64,000 bases of DNA from Psychrobacter sp. GP33 (GTDB lineage Bacteria; Pseudomonadota; Gammaproteobacteria; Pseudomonadales; Moraxellaceae): assembly GCF_014119005.1 (NCBI RefSeq), contig NZ_JACGYX010000006.1, positions 62,001-126,000 on the forward strand. The letters are read 5' to 3'. Position 1 is the stretch's first letter. Each line of letters starts with the position of its first letter. Positions 20,245 through 30,637 of this stretch are shown one piece after another. Position numbers and translations under genes: made by a program. Under the pieces are notes generated by a model. The model was given only the letters and a program-made list of their open reading frames with translations, was not told the origin of the DNA and made no database searches.

Positions 20245-20579
20245 ATCGGTCTCCTACTTTTACAATTTAATCCATCAAAACGGCACCTTTAATTAAGTGT
20301 TAAGTAAGGGTGAGCCGTCAAAAATTTTGCTAAAGGTATTCATGTTGGGATAAAAAAACGTGGTTTAACAAGCGGTCTAGAATTGTAGTTCTCTAAAAGT
20401 ATTATCCTAGGTCGTCATTACACTTTACGCGAGACGCAACCAGAATAATAACTGTATAATTATTAGCAATTTATTAAGGTAAAAAAGGTATCAATACCCT
20501 TCATATTGCTAAGTTATTTATAGCGTAAATTCATAGCACTACAGTACCTTTGTAAGGTAAAGAGTCGGGCTACTGGCGG
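20245..20579. other. Intergenic region upstream of dksA
   Basis: This 335-bp gap holds the dksA promoter and the 3' end of cpdA. A weak GGTA/TACC hairpin with a T-run on the minus strand at about 20481-20500 could end cpdA transcripts. Nothing else is evident. Confidence 0.45.
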
Positions 20580-21419
20580 TCAAGTATCTAACCTTTTAAC
20601 CCAGCTTGCAACCTGCCCATTGTTGGCTAATTGCAACCAACGGTAACCGGGACGCGCTGTCTCATCATAGGTAAACTCATCCTCATTGGGCTTGAATTGG
20701 TAGCAGGTAGAGGGAGTACTATAAACAGTGATGCCTTGATGGGTAGAGGCTTGTTCCTGATGAGTATGCCCGCTAATAATTACCTGCAACTGGCTATTAT
20801 ACTCAGCCATCTGCTGCCAAAATATACCCGCATTTTTGGTGATATAAGCATCTATCCATTTAGAATTCATAGGTAATAGATGATGATGGAGCGCAAGCAG
20901 TGCAGGCTTGTCGCAGGAACTCAGCTGATTACGCAGCCATGCCATATCGTCAAGCTTGATTTCACCGGCCACCTGACCCGGTATCGACGAATCTAAAAAC
21001 AGCAACTGCCAATGGTCAGTCATTATCACATGGCGGCTGAGCAAACGGCTATCGGCAGGCTGAGCAATCAGGGCACGCTCTGAAAAAGGTAGATCTTTGC
21101 CCACCTCGTCGGTCACATCATGATTACCAGCAATACAAACAAAAGGAATATTGGTTGCCTGCAAAGTTGCAAAAATATAGTCATAAACAGCGGACTCTAC
21201 TTCATCTACTAAGTCACCGGTCACTATGATTAAGTCACAGCGCACATCATCACTAAGTGCTTGCTGCAATACCGCCTCAAATCTTTGCAGGCAGACGTCA
21301 TCTAATACGGCATTGGAATGAGTACTGATAGCTTGCTGCGTTAAGTGCAAATCTGTAATTTGTAGCACGTTCAGTGGCTGCTCTGCGGTGCTGAGTGTCT
21401 GAATAGGATAGGTTGGCAT
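20580..21419 (-). CDS. cpdA: CpdA-like 3',5'-cyclic-AMP phosphodiesterase (calcineurin-like)
   Basis: A 279-residue cytoplasmic metallophosphoesterase expected to hydrolyse cAMP. The dinuclear metal-binding motifs appear in order: ITDLHL near residue 21, VTGDLVDE near residue 67, AGNHDVT near residue 97, ALHHHLLP near residue 180, and ISGHTHQE near residue 222. Length and motif order match E. coli CpdA. It lies between dksA and znuB on the same strand with long gaps to each, so it is probably transcribed alone. Other class III phosphodiesterases share these motifs, so the exact substrate is inferred. Confidence 0.88.
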   Translation of the reverse strand: MPTYPIQTLSTAEQPLNVLQITDLHLTQQAISTHSNAVLDDVCLQRFEAVLQQALSDDVRCDLIIVTGDLVDEVESAVYDYIFATLQATNIPFVCIAGNHDVTDEVGKDLPFSERALIAQPADSRLLSRHVIMTDHWQLLFLDSSIPGQVAGEIKLDDMAWLRNQLSSCDKPALLALHHHLLPMNSKWIDAYITKNAGIFWQQMAEYNSQLQVIISGHTHQEQASTHQGITVYSTPSTCYQFKPNEDEFTYDETARPGYRWLQLANNGQVASWVKRLDT

Positions 21420-21689
21420 GGGCTGTCCCTTATCAAGGCGAAACAGTTCAAATCTAAACAGTCATCATTAATATCGAATATATCAAGCAAGCGCTGTTTT
21501 TTATGTCATTAAATGCTTACGCTACTAAATAATCAGCAGTGAGCGCACCATCTGAACGGTAATTAGGCGGTTTATAACACACATTTCGCAAAAGCCCTAC
21601 TATTATTTATCAAATAAAGTTTAATAAATAATAAGTAAAAGTAGCGATAGCTTAAAGTCACTTAAGACGATATGAAGAGAAAATACAAA

Positions 21690-22496
21690 TTAGTGATGAG
21701 AGGCTGTCCATATTTTTGAGGTGATTAAGGCGGCAAAAAATAAAATAGCAAGGACTAATACAATAGCCAGCCCTGTTTGAATATCTAAAGCAATACTGCC
21801 CCAAACGCCTAATGTCACGCCCAGTTGCGCGACGATTAACGCAAGGACAACCATCTGCTTTGGTGATGCAGAATATAAACGGGCAGTGAGCGCAGGCAAT
21901 ACCAATAGACCGCTAATAAGTAAGCTGCCAACCGCTTGCAAGGCAATAGCACAAAATCCTGCCAGCATGCCCATGAAAAATAACCGTTGGCGGGTGGGGT
22001 TGATACCTTGAATACGAGCAAGCGCCTCATGCGTGGCAAGCTTCACTTGTGCTGGCCAAATATAGCGTAATACTACCAAACCGACCAAAACGCTGCCACC
22101 TAATAGTGGCAAATCTGCCCAGTCAAGCTCAAGCAAATTACCAAACAAAAATCCCAACACATTTGCTTGCTGGTCAGTTAACTGCGTAAGGGTGAGTAAA
22201 CCCAAACACAATAATGAGACGGCAACTACCGCAAGGACAGCATCGACAGGTAGGCGTTCATCATCAATAAATACCAAACCGACCACTACGATGACGCTGA
22301 CGACAGCGATACCCATACCGATAGGCAGTTGCCACCACACAGCGAGCGCCACACCCAACAGCGTACCATGTGCCAAAGCATCAGCAAAAAATGCCATACG
22401 CCGCCACAGTACCAAACAACCAAGGGGCGCAGAAAGTAGCCCTAAAATACTGCCAGCAATCCAAGCAGGGGCAATGATGGCTAACCAAGCGCTCAT
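21690..22496 (-). CDS. znuB: ZnuB, zinc ABC transporter permease
   Basis: The inner-membrane permease of the high-affinity zinc importer, 268 residues with about eight hydrophobic segments. It carries the family block GCLVLWRRMAFFADALAHGTLLGVAL near the start and GSLLISGLLVLPALTARL in the last third. It is the final gene of the zur-znuC-znuB unit, 69 bp after znuC, and its product would pair with ZnuC and the divergently encoded ZnuA. Confidence 0.94.
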   Translation of the reverse strand: MSAWLAIIAPAWIAGSILGLLSAPLGCLVLWRRMAFFADALAHGTLLGVALAVWWQLPIGMGIAVVSVIVVVGLVFIDDERLPVDAVLAVVAVSLLCLGLLTLTQLTDQQANVLGFLFGNLLELDWADLPLLGGSVLVGLVVLRYIWPAQVKLATHEALARIQGINPTRQRLFFMGMLAGFCAIALQAVGSLLISGLLVLPALTARLYSASPKQMVVLALIVAQLGVTLGVWGSIALDIQTGLAIVLVLAILFFAALITSKIWTASHH

Positions 22497-22565
22497 AACA
22501 GGTATCGTCCGTTAAAATTTTTAATAAAAGAAAATAAAACTACAAGCAGCAATCACACTGGTTAA

Positions 22566-23396
22566 TCACAGCTCACTTGGCGCATGATGCTCGCACGCAT
22601 GAGGCTGATGCACATAAGGTTGCTCATAATGATGCCCAAACAGCTTTTGGAACTCTGAGGTAATCGCAAGTTCACTGGGTCGCCCTTCACAGCAAATATG
22701 CTTATTTAAACAAATCACCCGCCGACTCCCTTTCATAACCCAATGCAAATCATGAGACACCACCAGCATCGCACAGCGTAAAAAGTCTGGCAGCTCATCG
22801 ATGAATTGATACAGCCACACTTCAGTATCTGGGTCTAAACCCTGCATGGGCTCATCTAAAATTAATAGATTGGGCTTATCCAGCAGTGCCCGTGCCAGTA
22901 ACACGCGCTGGGTTTCGCCGCCCGATAGGTGGCGCATTTGCCGCGATAATAGATGGGTTAACGATAGGTTGTCAAAAATAAACTGCCGCTGACTGTCATT
23001 TAAACGGTCATTATCCGCTTGTCCCAATAAATCTGAAACCCGTAATGGCAAAATGGGCGGTATGGTAAAGCGCTGCGGCACATAGCCCAGTTGCAATGGT
23101 TGATGCGCAGTAATTGTCCCTGCTGTTGGTGTAATCAAGCCCAATATCAACTTAACCAGCGTTGACTTACCTGCACCATTGGGTCCGATTAAACTAACTG
23201 TTTCATTGACTGCAATATCGATATCAATATGCGACACCAAACGCTGCCTACCAATATCATAATTCACCTGATGTAAGCTAAGCAGCTTAGTCTGACTCTG
23301 TGCCTTATTCTTTGTCTGAGCCGAATTTTCTGACGGCTGTATCCTATCTGCAGTAGTGGCAGAAGACGGATTTGAAGAAGAGGTAAATGGATTCAT
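22566..23396 (-). CDS. znuC: ZnuC, zinc ABC transporter ATP-binding protein
   Basis: The ATPase of the zinc importer, 276 residues. Walker A is GPNGAGKST near residue 75, the ABC signature LSGGETQRVLLARALL is near residue 170, Walker B LLILDEPMQGLDPDTE follows, and the H-loop is VVSHDLHWV. The first 40 residues before the ABC core are Ser, Thr and Lys-rich and unusual. The C-terminal tail is His-rich (FGHHYEQPYVHQPHACEHH), as in other ZnuC proteins, and may bind zinc. I use the ATG at 23396; a longer frame from 23486 adds an unlikely hydrophobic leader. Confidence 0.94.
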   Translation of the reverse strand: MNPFTSSSNPSSATTADRIQPSENSAQTKNKAQSQTKLLSLHQVNYDIGRQRLVSHIDIDIAVNETVSLIGPNGAGKSTLVKLILGLITPTAGTITAHQPLQLGYVPQRFTIPPILPLRVSDLLGQADNDRLNDSQRQFIFDNLSLTHLLSRQMRHLSGGETQRVLLARALLDKPNLLILDEPMQGLDPDTEVWLYQFIDELPDFLRCAMLVVSHDLHWVMKGSRRVICLNKHICCEGRPSELAITSEFQKLFGHHYEQPYVHQPHACEHHAPSEL

Positions 23397-23499
23397 AAGC
23401 TCACAGCACAAGGTTAAAAAAGGACGGAAACAGCCAAGCAAATAAATCACAGACTCATCACAAATAGCTAGTATAAAGCACGCCATGCTAAGGTAATGA

Positions 23500-24138
23500 C
23501 TAAGTTTCTGTAATCGGAAGCGTTGTCTCTGTCGGTATATTCAGCGTAGACGGCACAGACACATGGCAATCTTGACAGTAGCCACTCAGCTCAATCACGC
23601 TGCGTGCTACCTTGAAACCAACATCTTGCTCAGCAAAGCTCATAATTTCTTGTACTGGCATACTACTGCATTCCTGCACGCGCTGACACTGCTCGCAAAT
23701 TAAAAAAGCAGCGGTATGCGGTGCACGCGGGTGGCAACAAGGCACATAGGCATTGATAGAGGTCAGCTGATGAATCAGATTTTCTGACAATAAAAACTCT
23801 AGGCTGCGATAAACTGTTGGTGGCGCGACATTTTTTTGCGTTTCTTTTTTGCTGCTTTTAGTATCTGCTGCTTTGTTGTCAGCTGCCTTACTTTTACTTA
23901 CTTTGTTAGCTTCTGATTCTGCTACGCGCATCTGTTGTAATTGGGTGATGAGGTCATACGCGCCAACGGGTTTATCCGCTTGTAAAATCAGCGCATATAT
24001 TTGCTGACGTAACGGAGTAAAGCGTACTCCGTCAGCCCTACATTGCTCCTGAGCTGCCCTCAGCCGCGCTTCTACATCCGCAGTAGTGAACTGCTGCACA
24101 TCATGTACATGATTACAAATGGATGCAGTAATAGACAT
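23500..24138 (-). CDS. zur: Zur, zinc-responsive Fur-family repressor
   Basis: A Fur-type regulator that represses zinc uptake genes when zinc is plentiful. It has 212 residues against about 170 in E. coli. The winged-helix part includes FTPLRQQIYALILQADKPVGAYDLI and PPTVYRSLEFLL. The dimerisation and zinc part has CCHPRAPHTAAFLICEQCQRV and CQDC. Between helices there is an extra run of about 25 residues made mostly of Lys, Ala, Ser and Asp (about residues 72-97). The ATG at 24138 has AGGAG seven to eight bases upstream; a longer frame lacks this. It is first in zur-znuC-znuB and divergent from znuA across a Zur operator, so it probably regulates itself. Confidence 0.94.
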   Translation of the reverse strand: MSITASICNHVHDVQQFTTADVEARLRAAQEQCRADGVRFTPLRQQIYALILQADKPVGAYDLITQLQQMRVAESEANKVSKSKAADNKAADTKSSKKETQKNVAPPTVYRSLEFLLSENLIHQLTSINAYVPCCHPRAPHTAAFLICEQCQRVQECSSMPVQEIMSFAEQDVGFKVARSVIELSGYCQDCHVSVPSTLNIPTETTLPITET

Positions 24139-24174
24139 GAGGCAAACTCCTAAAATAATGATGCACTTTTTATT

Positions 24175-24189
24175 TGTTATAGTATAACA
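24175..24189. promoter_or_regulatory. Zur operator
   Basis: TGTTATAGTATAACA is a perfect 7-1-7 palindrome. It matches the core of the enterobacterial Zur consensus (TGTTATANTATAACA). It lies in the 108-bp space between divergent zur and znuA, about 37 bp and 57 bp from the two start codons, where it could repress both directions. Confidence 0.88.
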
Positions 24190-24246
24190 TAATGATAAAA
24201 TCTTCACTTCGCTATTTTACGCTATTTCTCATAGGATAATGACCGC

Positions 24247-25161
24247 ATGAATGCCCTGCATCGATACTTAGAAAACGCGCAACGTCGCCTGTTTACTTTT
24301 GACAAACGTATTAGCCAATGGCAAAAATGGCTAGTAACGCCTATTTTTCTATTAAGTTCGTTGTTTATGGTTAGCGCTCAAGCTGGAACCGTTAGCGTAA
24401 GCAATTATCCCTTATTTCTATTAAGCCAAGCAGTGACAGAAGGCTCACCTCCAGCCAAGCAATTATTGCAAGCAGGGGAGGTGGGGCACCACGGTAGCAT
24501 TAGCCCGGGCGATATTAAAGCCATTCAAGACAGCACCTTTGTGGTTTGGTTTGGCGGCTCATTGGAGAATACGCTAGCCACTACCTTGAATAATGCGCCT
24601 AATGCCATCTCCTTATTCGCTTTTGATGCGTTTAACCGTCATCCGCTACGCAACGTAGCGGCTCAACCGCTGGCTGCTACGCTTGATCCGCATATCTGGC
24701 TGGATCCTGAAAATGCCAAAGCCATTACCCGTGCGCTTGCTGTTATTCACAGCCATGCCAATCCGCAGTACAAAAAGCTTTATCACACCAATGCGCAAAA
24801 ATTTGCTCAAAATATGGACAGCGCTGTTGCCAAAATTCAGCCTAGTGTTGCCAAAAAACGTCCTTATTGGGCATATCATGACGCATACCAATATATGGAA
24901 CCCGCACTGCAGCTTCAGTTTATCGGTAGCTTAAGTACAGATGAGCATCTTGCCCCAAAAGCCAGTCAATTGCGCTGGCTCAATGAACAACGACCACAAA
25001 AACAAATGTGTTTGGTCAGTCAAGGTAAGCCTTCAAAAGGGCTCATGGCTAAACTACAGCCAGTCAAGAGCACGATTCAAGTAGAAGACATGAGTCAGAG
25101 TAAAGATTTTGTGAGCGGTTGGCTGCATATGGCACAGCAAATAGTAAACTGCATTTCATAA
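24247..25161 (+). CDS. znuA: ZnuA, periplasmic zinc-binding protein
   Basis: The cluster A-I binding protein of the zinc importer, 304 residues. It has a long N-terminal region with a hydrophobic export segment at about residues 30-46 ending in AQA. Likely zinc-ligand histidines are in GEVGHHGSISPGD near residue 77, DPHIWLDPENAK near residue 146, AYHDAYQYM near residue 212, and TDEHLAPK near residue 236, followed by the linker helix. The His/Asp-rich loop seen in E. coli ZnuA is absent. It is divergent from zur and sits directly beside the Zur box. Confidence 0.93.
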   Translation: MNALHRYLENAQRRLFTFDKRISQWQKWLVTPIFLLSSLFMVSAQAGTVSVSNYPLFLLSQAVTEGSPPAKQLLQAGEVGHHGSISPGDIKAIQDSTFVVWFGGSLENTLATTLNNAPNAISLFAFDAFNRHPLRNVAAQPLAATLDPHIWLDPENAKAITRALAVIHSHANPQYKKLYHTNAQKFAQNMDSAVAKIQPSVAKKRPYWAYHDAYQYMEPALQLQFIGSLSTDEHLAPKASQLRWLNEQRPQKQMCLVSQGKPSKGLMAKLQPVKSTIQVEDMSQSKDFVSGWLHMAQQIVNCIS

Positions 25162-25393
25162 AAACCGTTTACGAATAAGTGGGATGAATAGCAGCTTACA
25201 AGCATCTTATACCGACACCCAAATCTCTCGTAGCACTTGATTAGTAACAGATTTAACTTGCTTAACCTAAGTCTGCTCCTTATAATGAGTAGCGGTTAAA
25301 ATAAGCAAAATGCTACCGTTTTAATAAAGAGCTATGCTGCATTAAGTCTGCTTTTGTGCTGTTATTCGTTTTCAGCTGATCATAGGATAGCGC

Positions 25394-25792
25394 ATGACCC
25401 AGCCTGCAACACGCACGCAAAAACATCATATTGGTAGGGTAATTAAGCGTCAGTTATGGGTATTATTTATCCTCATTGCGCTGGCGATAGTCATTGACAT
25501 GGTCTTACTACACACGCAGCTGCTGGTAGCCAAAAGCTTGTCCATCGGTGCGCTACTGAGTTTTGCCACCCAAGTGGTTTTTGCTAGTTTTATTTTTTGG
25601 CATAGCGGTTATCGCGCGCGTCAGCATATTGTCACGCAGTTGTACCGAGGTCAAATGGTCAAATGGCTATTAACCATCGTTGGTTTTGCGGCTATTTTTA
25701 TTATGGTCAAGCCATTGTCTGCGCCTGCGCTGTTCTTTGGTTTCATTATTATGCAGATCAGTCACAGCCTATTGCTATGGAAACAGCATTAA
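25394..25792 (+). CDS. atpI: AtpI, ATP synthase subunit I
   Basis: A 132-residue inner-membrane protein with four hydrophobic segments and a basic N-terminus (RVIKRQLWVLF). It matches the AtpI family, a non-essential factor that helps assemble the c-ring. A GGATAG site lies ahead of the ATG. Its position upstream of atpB supports the call, but the gap to atpB is 657 bp, unlike the usual tight spacing, and contains a terminator. atpI is therefore probably transcribed separately from the main operon. Confidence 0.87.
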   Translation: MTQPATRTQKHHIGRVIKRQLWVLFILIALAIVIDMVLLHTQLLVAKSLSIGALLSFATQVVFASFIFWHSGYRARQHIVTQLYRGQMVKWLLTIVGFAAIFIMVKPLSAPALFFGFIIMQISHSLLLWKQH

Positions 25793-25881
25793 AATTGATA
25801 TGTAAAGGTAAGGCAGGTCATATAGCGCCAGTTTTATCCGTAACTTGCCTATCACATTGAACTGTCTTATTGAAAAATAAG

Positions 25882-25900
25882 TAAACTGTTCAACAGTTTA
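25882..25900. promoter_or_regulatory. Perfect 19-bp palindrome, probable operator
   Basis: TAAACTGTT, one base, AACAGTTTA. Both 9-bp halves match exactly. It is 90 bp after atpI. The form suits a dimeric repressor of the TetR or similar type; no regulator gene is nearby. Confidence 0.5.
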
Positions 25901-26121
25901 TAAGCTGCCAATCACTCTTTATCTATGAATGACTCATAATTGTTTATAAATAGGGGAGGGTTGTAAAGATAAACAAAGTGATAGGTAAACTATATTTTAC
26001 AATACAATTATAAGAGCAAAGCTATATTACTAAAGAGTATCAATAACTACTTTAGTTATACCAGTAATAAATAATAGATAATTGACTTTACATGAATACA
26101 ATGCTGCATTAAGATACACAG

Positions 26122-26247
26122 TTAATTATTTTGCTTAAACACGTTGTTTTGAGCATTAATCTTGCTACAAGGATTGAGCAAGCACGAACATGATAACTCA
26201 TGTGCAGATACCAAGGGCTGGTAATTACTACTATTAAGCCCTTTTTT
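26122..26247 (+). ncRNA. Candidate structured small RNA or attenuated atp leader
   Basis: A promoter-like TTTACA-17-TAAGAT at 26087-26115 would start RNA near 26122. The RNA then shows four hairpins in series: TGCTTAAAC/GTTTTGAGCA (about 26132-26155), CTTGCT/AGCAAG (26161-26182), ACATGA/TCATGT (26188-26203), and AAGGGCT/AGCCCTT (26213-26243) followed by a U-tract. It would be about 125 nt. It resembles no RNA family I know. It could be a free small RNA or a leader whose terminator limits transcription into atpB. Existence is inferred from structure only. Confidence 0.4.
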
Positions 26248-26437
26248 GATAGCTATATTTTATAAAAAGCTAATGAAATCAGGTACTTGCATCGGTTCTA
26301 TAGGTTGGGTGTTGTTGATGAAAGGACAGTTTTAGCAGCACAATTTGTGTGCATGATAGTCGTGCATTGTGTCGGGCTTACCCCTGCATCAGGTGACAAC
26401 CATTTTTTTGGTAGTTGATTAAATCGTTGATTAATAA

Positions 26438-27316
<879 letters not shown>

Positions 27317-27331
27317 TTAGACATTCAATAG

Positions 27332-27598
<267 letters not shown>

Positions 27599-27715
27599 TC
27601 AGAAAGCTCAGTTGTAAATGTTTGGTAGTCAAAATTTGTATTTTAAACGTAGTCAAAGTTTGGCTATCAAATATGATCAATGACACTGATTTTTCATTAA
27701 CAAAGAGGTGATCAC

Positions 27716-28186
27716 GTGAATATCAATTCTACCCTCATCGGTCAAGCCATTGCTTTTGCAATCTTTGTGATGTTCTGCATGAAATTCGTGTGGCCACCAC
27801 TTATTGGCGCAATTAATGACCGTCAGCGTAAAATTGCTGAAGGCTTAAGTGCTGCTGAAAAAGCAAAAGCAGACTTGGCAACCGCTGAGCAAGATGTACA
27901 GCAAGAGCTTGATTTGGCAAAAACAAAAGCGGCTGCATTAATTGAGCAGGCGAATAAAAGTGCCAACCAACTTGTTGAAGATGCAAAATCGCAAGCCCAA
28001 GTGGAAGGCGAACGTATCCGTCAGCAAGCACAAGCGGCAATTGATCAAGAGATCAATCAAGCACGTGAATCATTGCGTGCCCAAGTGGCAGAGCTTGCAG
28101 TACTGGGTGCTGAAAAGATTTTGCAAGACAAAGTCGATATGCAAACACATGCCAGAATGTTAGACCAACTGGCGGCGAAGCTGTAA
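27716..28186 (+). CDS. atpF: ATP synthase F0 subunit b
   Basis: The peripheral stalk subunit: one N-terminal membrane helix (about residues 5-27) then a long charged coiled coil rich in Ala, Lys, Gln and Glu. It has 156 residues, the normal length. The start is GTG. It is preceded by AGAGGTGATC (27704-27713), an unusually long match to the anti-Shine-Dalgarno sequence, which may offset the weaker start codon. It lies 117 bp after atpE and 13 bp before atpH. Confidence 0.97.
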   Translation: MNINSTLIGQAIAFAIFVMFCMKFVWPPLIGAINDRQRKIAEGLSAAEKAKADLATAEQDVQQELDLAKTKAAALIEQANKSANQLVEDAKSQAQVEGERIRQQAQAAIDQEINQARESLRAQVAELAVLGAEKILQDKVDMQTHARMLDQLAAKL

Positions 28187-28199
28187 TTGTGAGGATAAC

Positions 28200-28817
28200 A
28201 TGGCTGACTTATCAACCTTAGCACGACCCTACGCGAAAGCCGCGTTTGACTATGCCAATGAGAACGGGGTAGTAAATGAGTGGGAAGACTTCTTGTTTAT
28301 TGCCGGAACGATTGTCAAAGACAAATCGTTCCAACCATTGCTAGACAATCCAGCCGTCTCTGCTGAGCAAAAGTCAGCCGCTTTGGTCGATCTTTATGAT
28401 ACACAAGTGGCAAGCGCCAATGGTTCTGCTTTACAGCTGTTGTTAGACAGCACGCAGGGTCATGGCGATACTGCCCACTATCCTAAAGTATCAACCGCGC
28501 TTAGCAACTTCGTTATTCAGTTATCAGAGCACGAGCGTCTGGCGCTGCTGCCTGAAGTTTATGAGCATTATCGTCATCATAAGGCGCTAAGCTTAAAGCA
28601 ACTTGACGCTTATGTGACCTCTGCCTATCCTTTAACCGATGCACAGCGCGAGCTGTTTCAATCACGTCTTGCTACCTCGCTTAATGCCAGCGTAGTGATT
28701 CATGAGTCGGTTGATGCAAGTCTTTTGGCAGGCGCGACGATCAAAGTTGGCGACAAAGTCATCGATGATTCTATGCGTGGCAAGTTACAACAGTTAAAAA
28801 CACAGCTAACGGCCTAA
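28200..28817 (+). CDS. atpH: ATP synthase F1 subunit delta
   Basis: Delta links the F1 head to the b-subunit stalk. The family opening [12 protein letters not shown] and the ending [23 protein letters not shown] are clear. At 205 residues it is about 27 longer than E. coli delta (177). The extra sequence is around residues 70-97 ([21 protein letters not shown]), between the helical N-terminal domain segments. GAGGA precedes the ATG. Confidence 0.96.
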   Translation: MADLSTLARPYAKAAFDYANENGVVNEWEDFLFIAGTIVKDKSFQPLLDNPAVSAEQKSAALVDLYDTQVASANGSALQLLLDSTQGHGDTAHYPKVSTALSNFVIQLSEHERLALLPEVYEHYRHHKALSLKQLDAYVTSAYPLTDAQRELFQSRLATSLNASVVIHESVDASLLAGATIKVGDKVIDDSMRGKLQQLKTQLTA

Positions 28818-28914
28818 TACCAATCATGAACGCAAACTTGCCTTATCGGGTGTGCGTGATATAAGAGTATTTAAGTCAGTAGGCGGGTTATCATAAATTA
28901 AAGGAAACACGGCA

Positions 28915-30459
28915 ATGCAACAATTGAATCCAGCGGAAATCAGTAATCTGATTAAGCAGCGCATTCAAGACCTTGATGCAGGTGCAACTGCAAAAAATGA
29001 AGGCACGATTGTCAAAGTATCTGACGGTATCGTGCAAATTCATGGTCTTGAAGATGCCATGTATGGCGAGATGATTGAATTTGAAGGCGAAGTTTACGGT
29101 ATGGCGCTGAACTTAGAGCGTGATTCTGTGGGCGCGGTAGTCCTTGGTGATTACTTAAAACTACAAGAAGGTCAAAAAGCCTATTGTACAGGTCGCATTC
29201 TTGAAGTTCCGGTAGGTCCTGAGCTGCTAGGTCGTGTTGTTGATGCTTTAGGTAACCCTATTGATGGCAAAGGTCCTATCAACGCTAAGCTTACTGATAA
29301 AGTTGAAAAAATCGCCCCAGGCGTTATCGACCGTCAATCAGTAGATCAGCCAGTAATGACTGGTTATAAAGCTGTTGATACCATGATTCCAATCGGTCGT
29401 GGTCAGCGTGAGCTTATCATTGGTGACCGTCAGACCGGTAAAACGGCAATGGCAATCGATGCGATTATCGCGCAAAAAGATTCTGGCATTAAGTGTGTGT
29501 ATGTGGCTATCGGTCAGAAACGTTCAACGATTGCGAACGTGGTTCGTAAACTTGAGCAAACTGGTGCATTAGCATATACCACTGTCGTTGTGGCGTCAGC
29601 GTCAGAGCCAGCAGCACTACAATATATTGCACCGTACTCAGGTTGTACGATGGGCGAATATTTCCGTGACCGCGGTGAAGATGCGCTGATTGTCTTTGAT
29701 GATTTATCAAAGCAAGCAGTAGCATATCGTCAGATTTCACTATTGCTACGTCGTCCGCCAGGTCGCGAAGCTTATCCTGGTGACGTATTCTATTTACACT
29801 CACGTTTACTTGAGCGTGCCTCACGCGTGAACGCAGCGTATGTAGAAAAATTCACCAATGGTGAAGTGGTTGGTAAAACTGGTTCTTTAACCGCGTTACC
29901 GATTATTGAAACTCAGGCGGGTGACGTATCAGCATTCGTACCGACCAACGTAATTTCAATTACTGATGGTCAGATTTTCTTAGAGTCAAGCCTATTTAAC
30001 TCAGGTATCCGTCCAGCAGTGAACGCTGGTATTTCGGTATCACGTGTTGGTGGTGCGGCGCAAACTAAGATTATTAAAAAGCTATCTGGTGGTATCCGTA
30101 CCGCTTTAGCACAGTATCGTGAATTGGCTGCGTTTGCTCAGTTTGCATCGGATCTTGATGATGTGACTCGCGAACAGTTGGATCATGGTGAGCGTGTGAC
30201 TGAACTGATGAAGCAAAAACAGTATCAGCCGATGTCTATTGCTGAACAAGCTGCGGTTATCTATGCCTCAAACGAAGGCTTTTTAGCGGATGTACCGGTT
30301 GAAAAAATTGGTGCTTTTGAAGAAAGCTACTTACGCTATATGCGTGATGAGCAAGCGGCATTAATGACTGAGATTGATGAGACTGCAAACTACAATGATG
30401 ATATTTCTAGTCGTTTGAAGTCAGCTATTGAGACCTTTAAAACAAACCACAGTTATTAA
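28915..30459 (+). CDS. atpA: ATP synthase F1 subunit alpha
   Basis: The non-catalytic nucleotide-binding subunit of F1, 514 residues. The P-loop is GDRQTGKT near residue 170, and the catalytic arginine finger lies in the [21 protein letters not shown] block near residue 375. The N-terminal [15 protein letters not shown] is the delta-binding helix. It follows atpH after 97 bp, with AAAGGAAA before the ATG. Confidence 0.98.
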   Translation: MQQLNPAEISNLIKQRIQDLDAGATAKNEGTIVKVSDGIVQIHGLEDAMYGEMIEFEGEVYGMALNLERDSVGAVVLGDYLKLQEGQKAYCTGRILEVPVGPELLGRVVDALGNPIDGKGPINAKLTDKVEKIAPGVIDRQSVDQPVMTGYKAVDTMIPIGRGQRELIIGDRQTGKTAMAIDAIIAQKDSGIKCVYVAIGQKRSTIANVVRKLEQTGALAYTTVVVASASEPAALQYIAPYSGCTMGEYFRDRGEDALIVFDDLSKQAVAYRQISLLLRRPPGREAYPGDVFYLHSRLLERASRVNAAYVEKFTNGEVVGKTGSLTALPIIETQAGDVSAFVPTNVISITDGQIFLESSLFNSGIRPAVNAGISVSRVGGAAQTKIIKKLSGGIRTALAQYRELAAFAQFASDLDDVTREQLDHGERVTELMKQKQYQPMSIAEQAAVIYASNEGFLADVPVEKIGAFEESYLRYMRDEQAALMTEIDETANYNDDISSRLKSAIETFKTNHSY

Positions 30460-30637
30460 TTTAACGGGTTTGGTTGGTTGCTTACGAGTGGTGCGATGTC
30501 TTATATAGACTGTCACGCCGCTTTTCCCGCAACCAACGGCATGTAATCGCGTAGTGCCACGAGATATTAATACCTTGTTTTATATTAAAAAATTGTGACC
30601 TGCGCCAATGCTTTTAACCCTCTATATTGGAATCATT

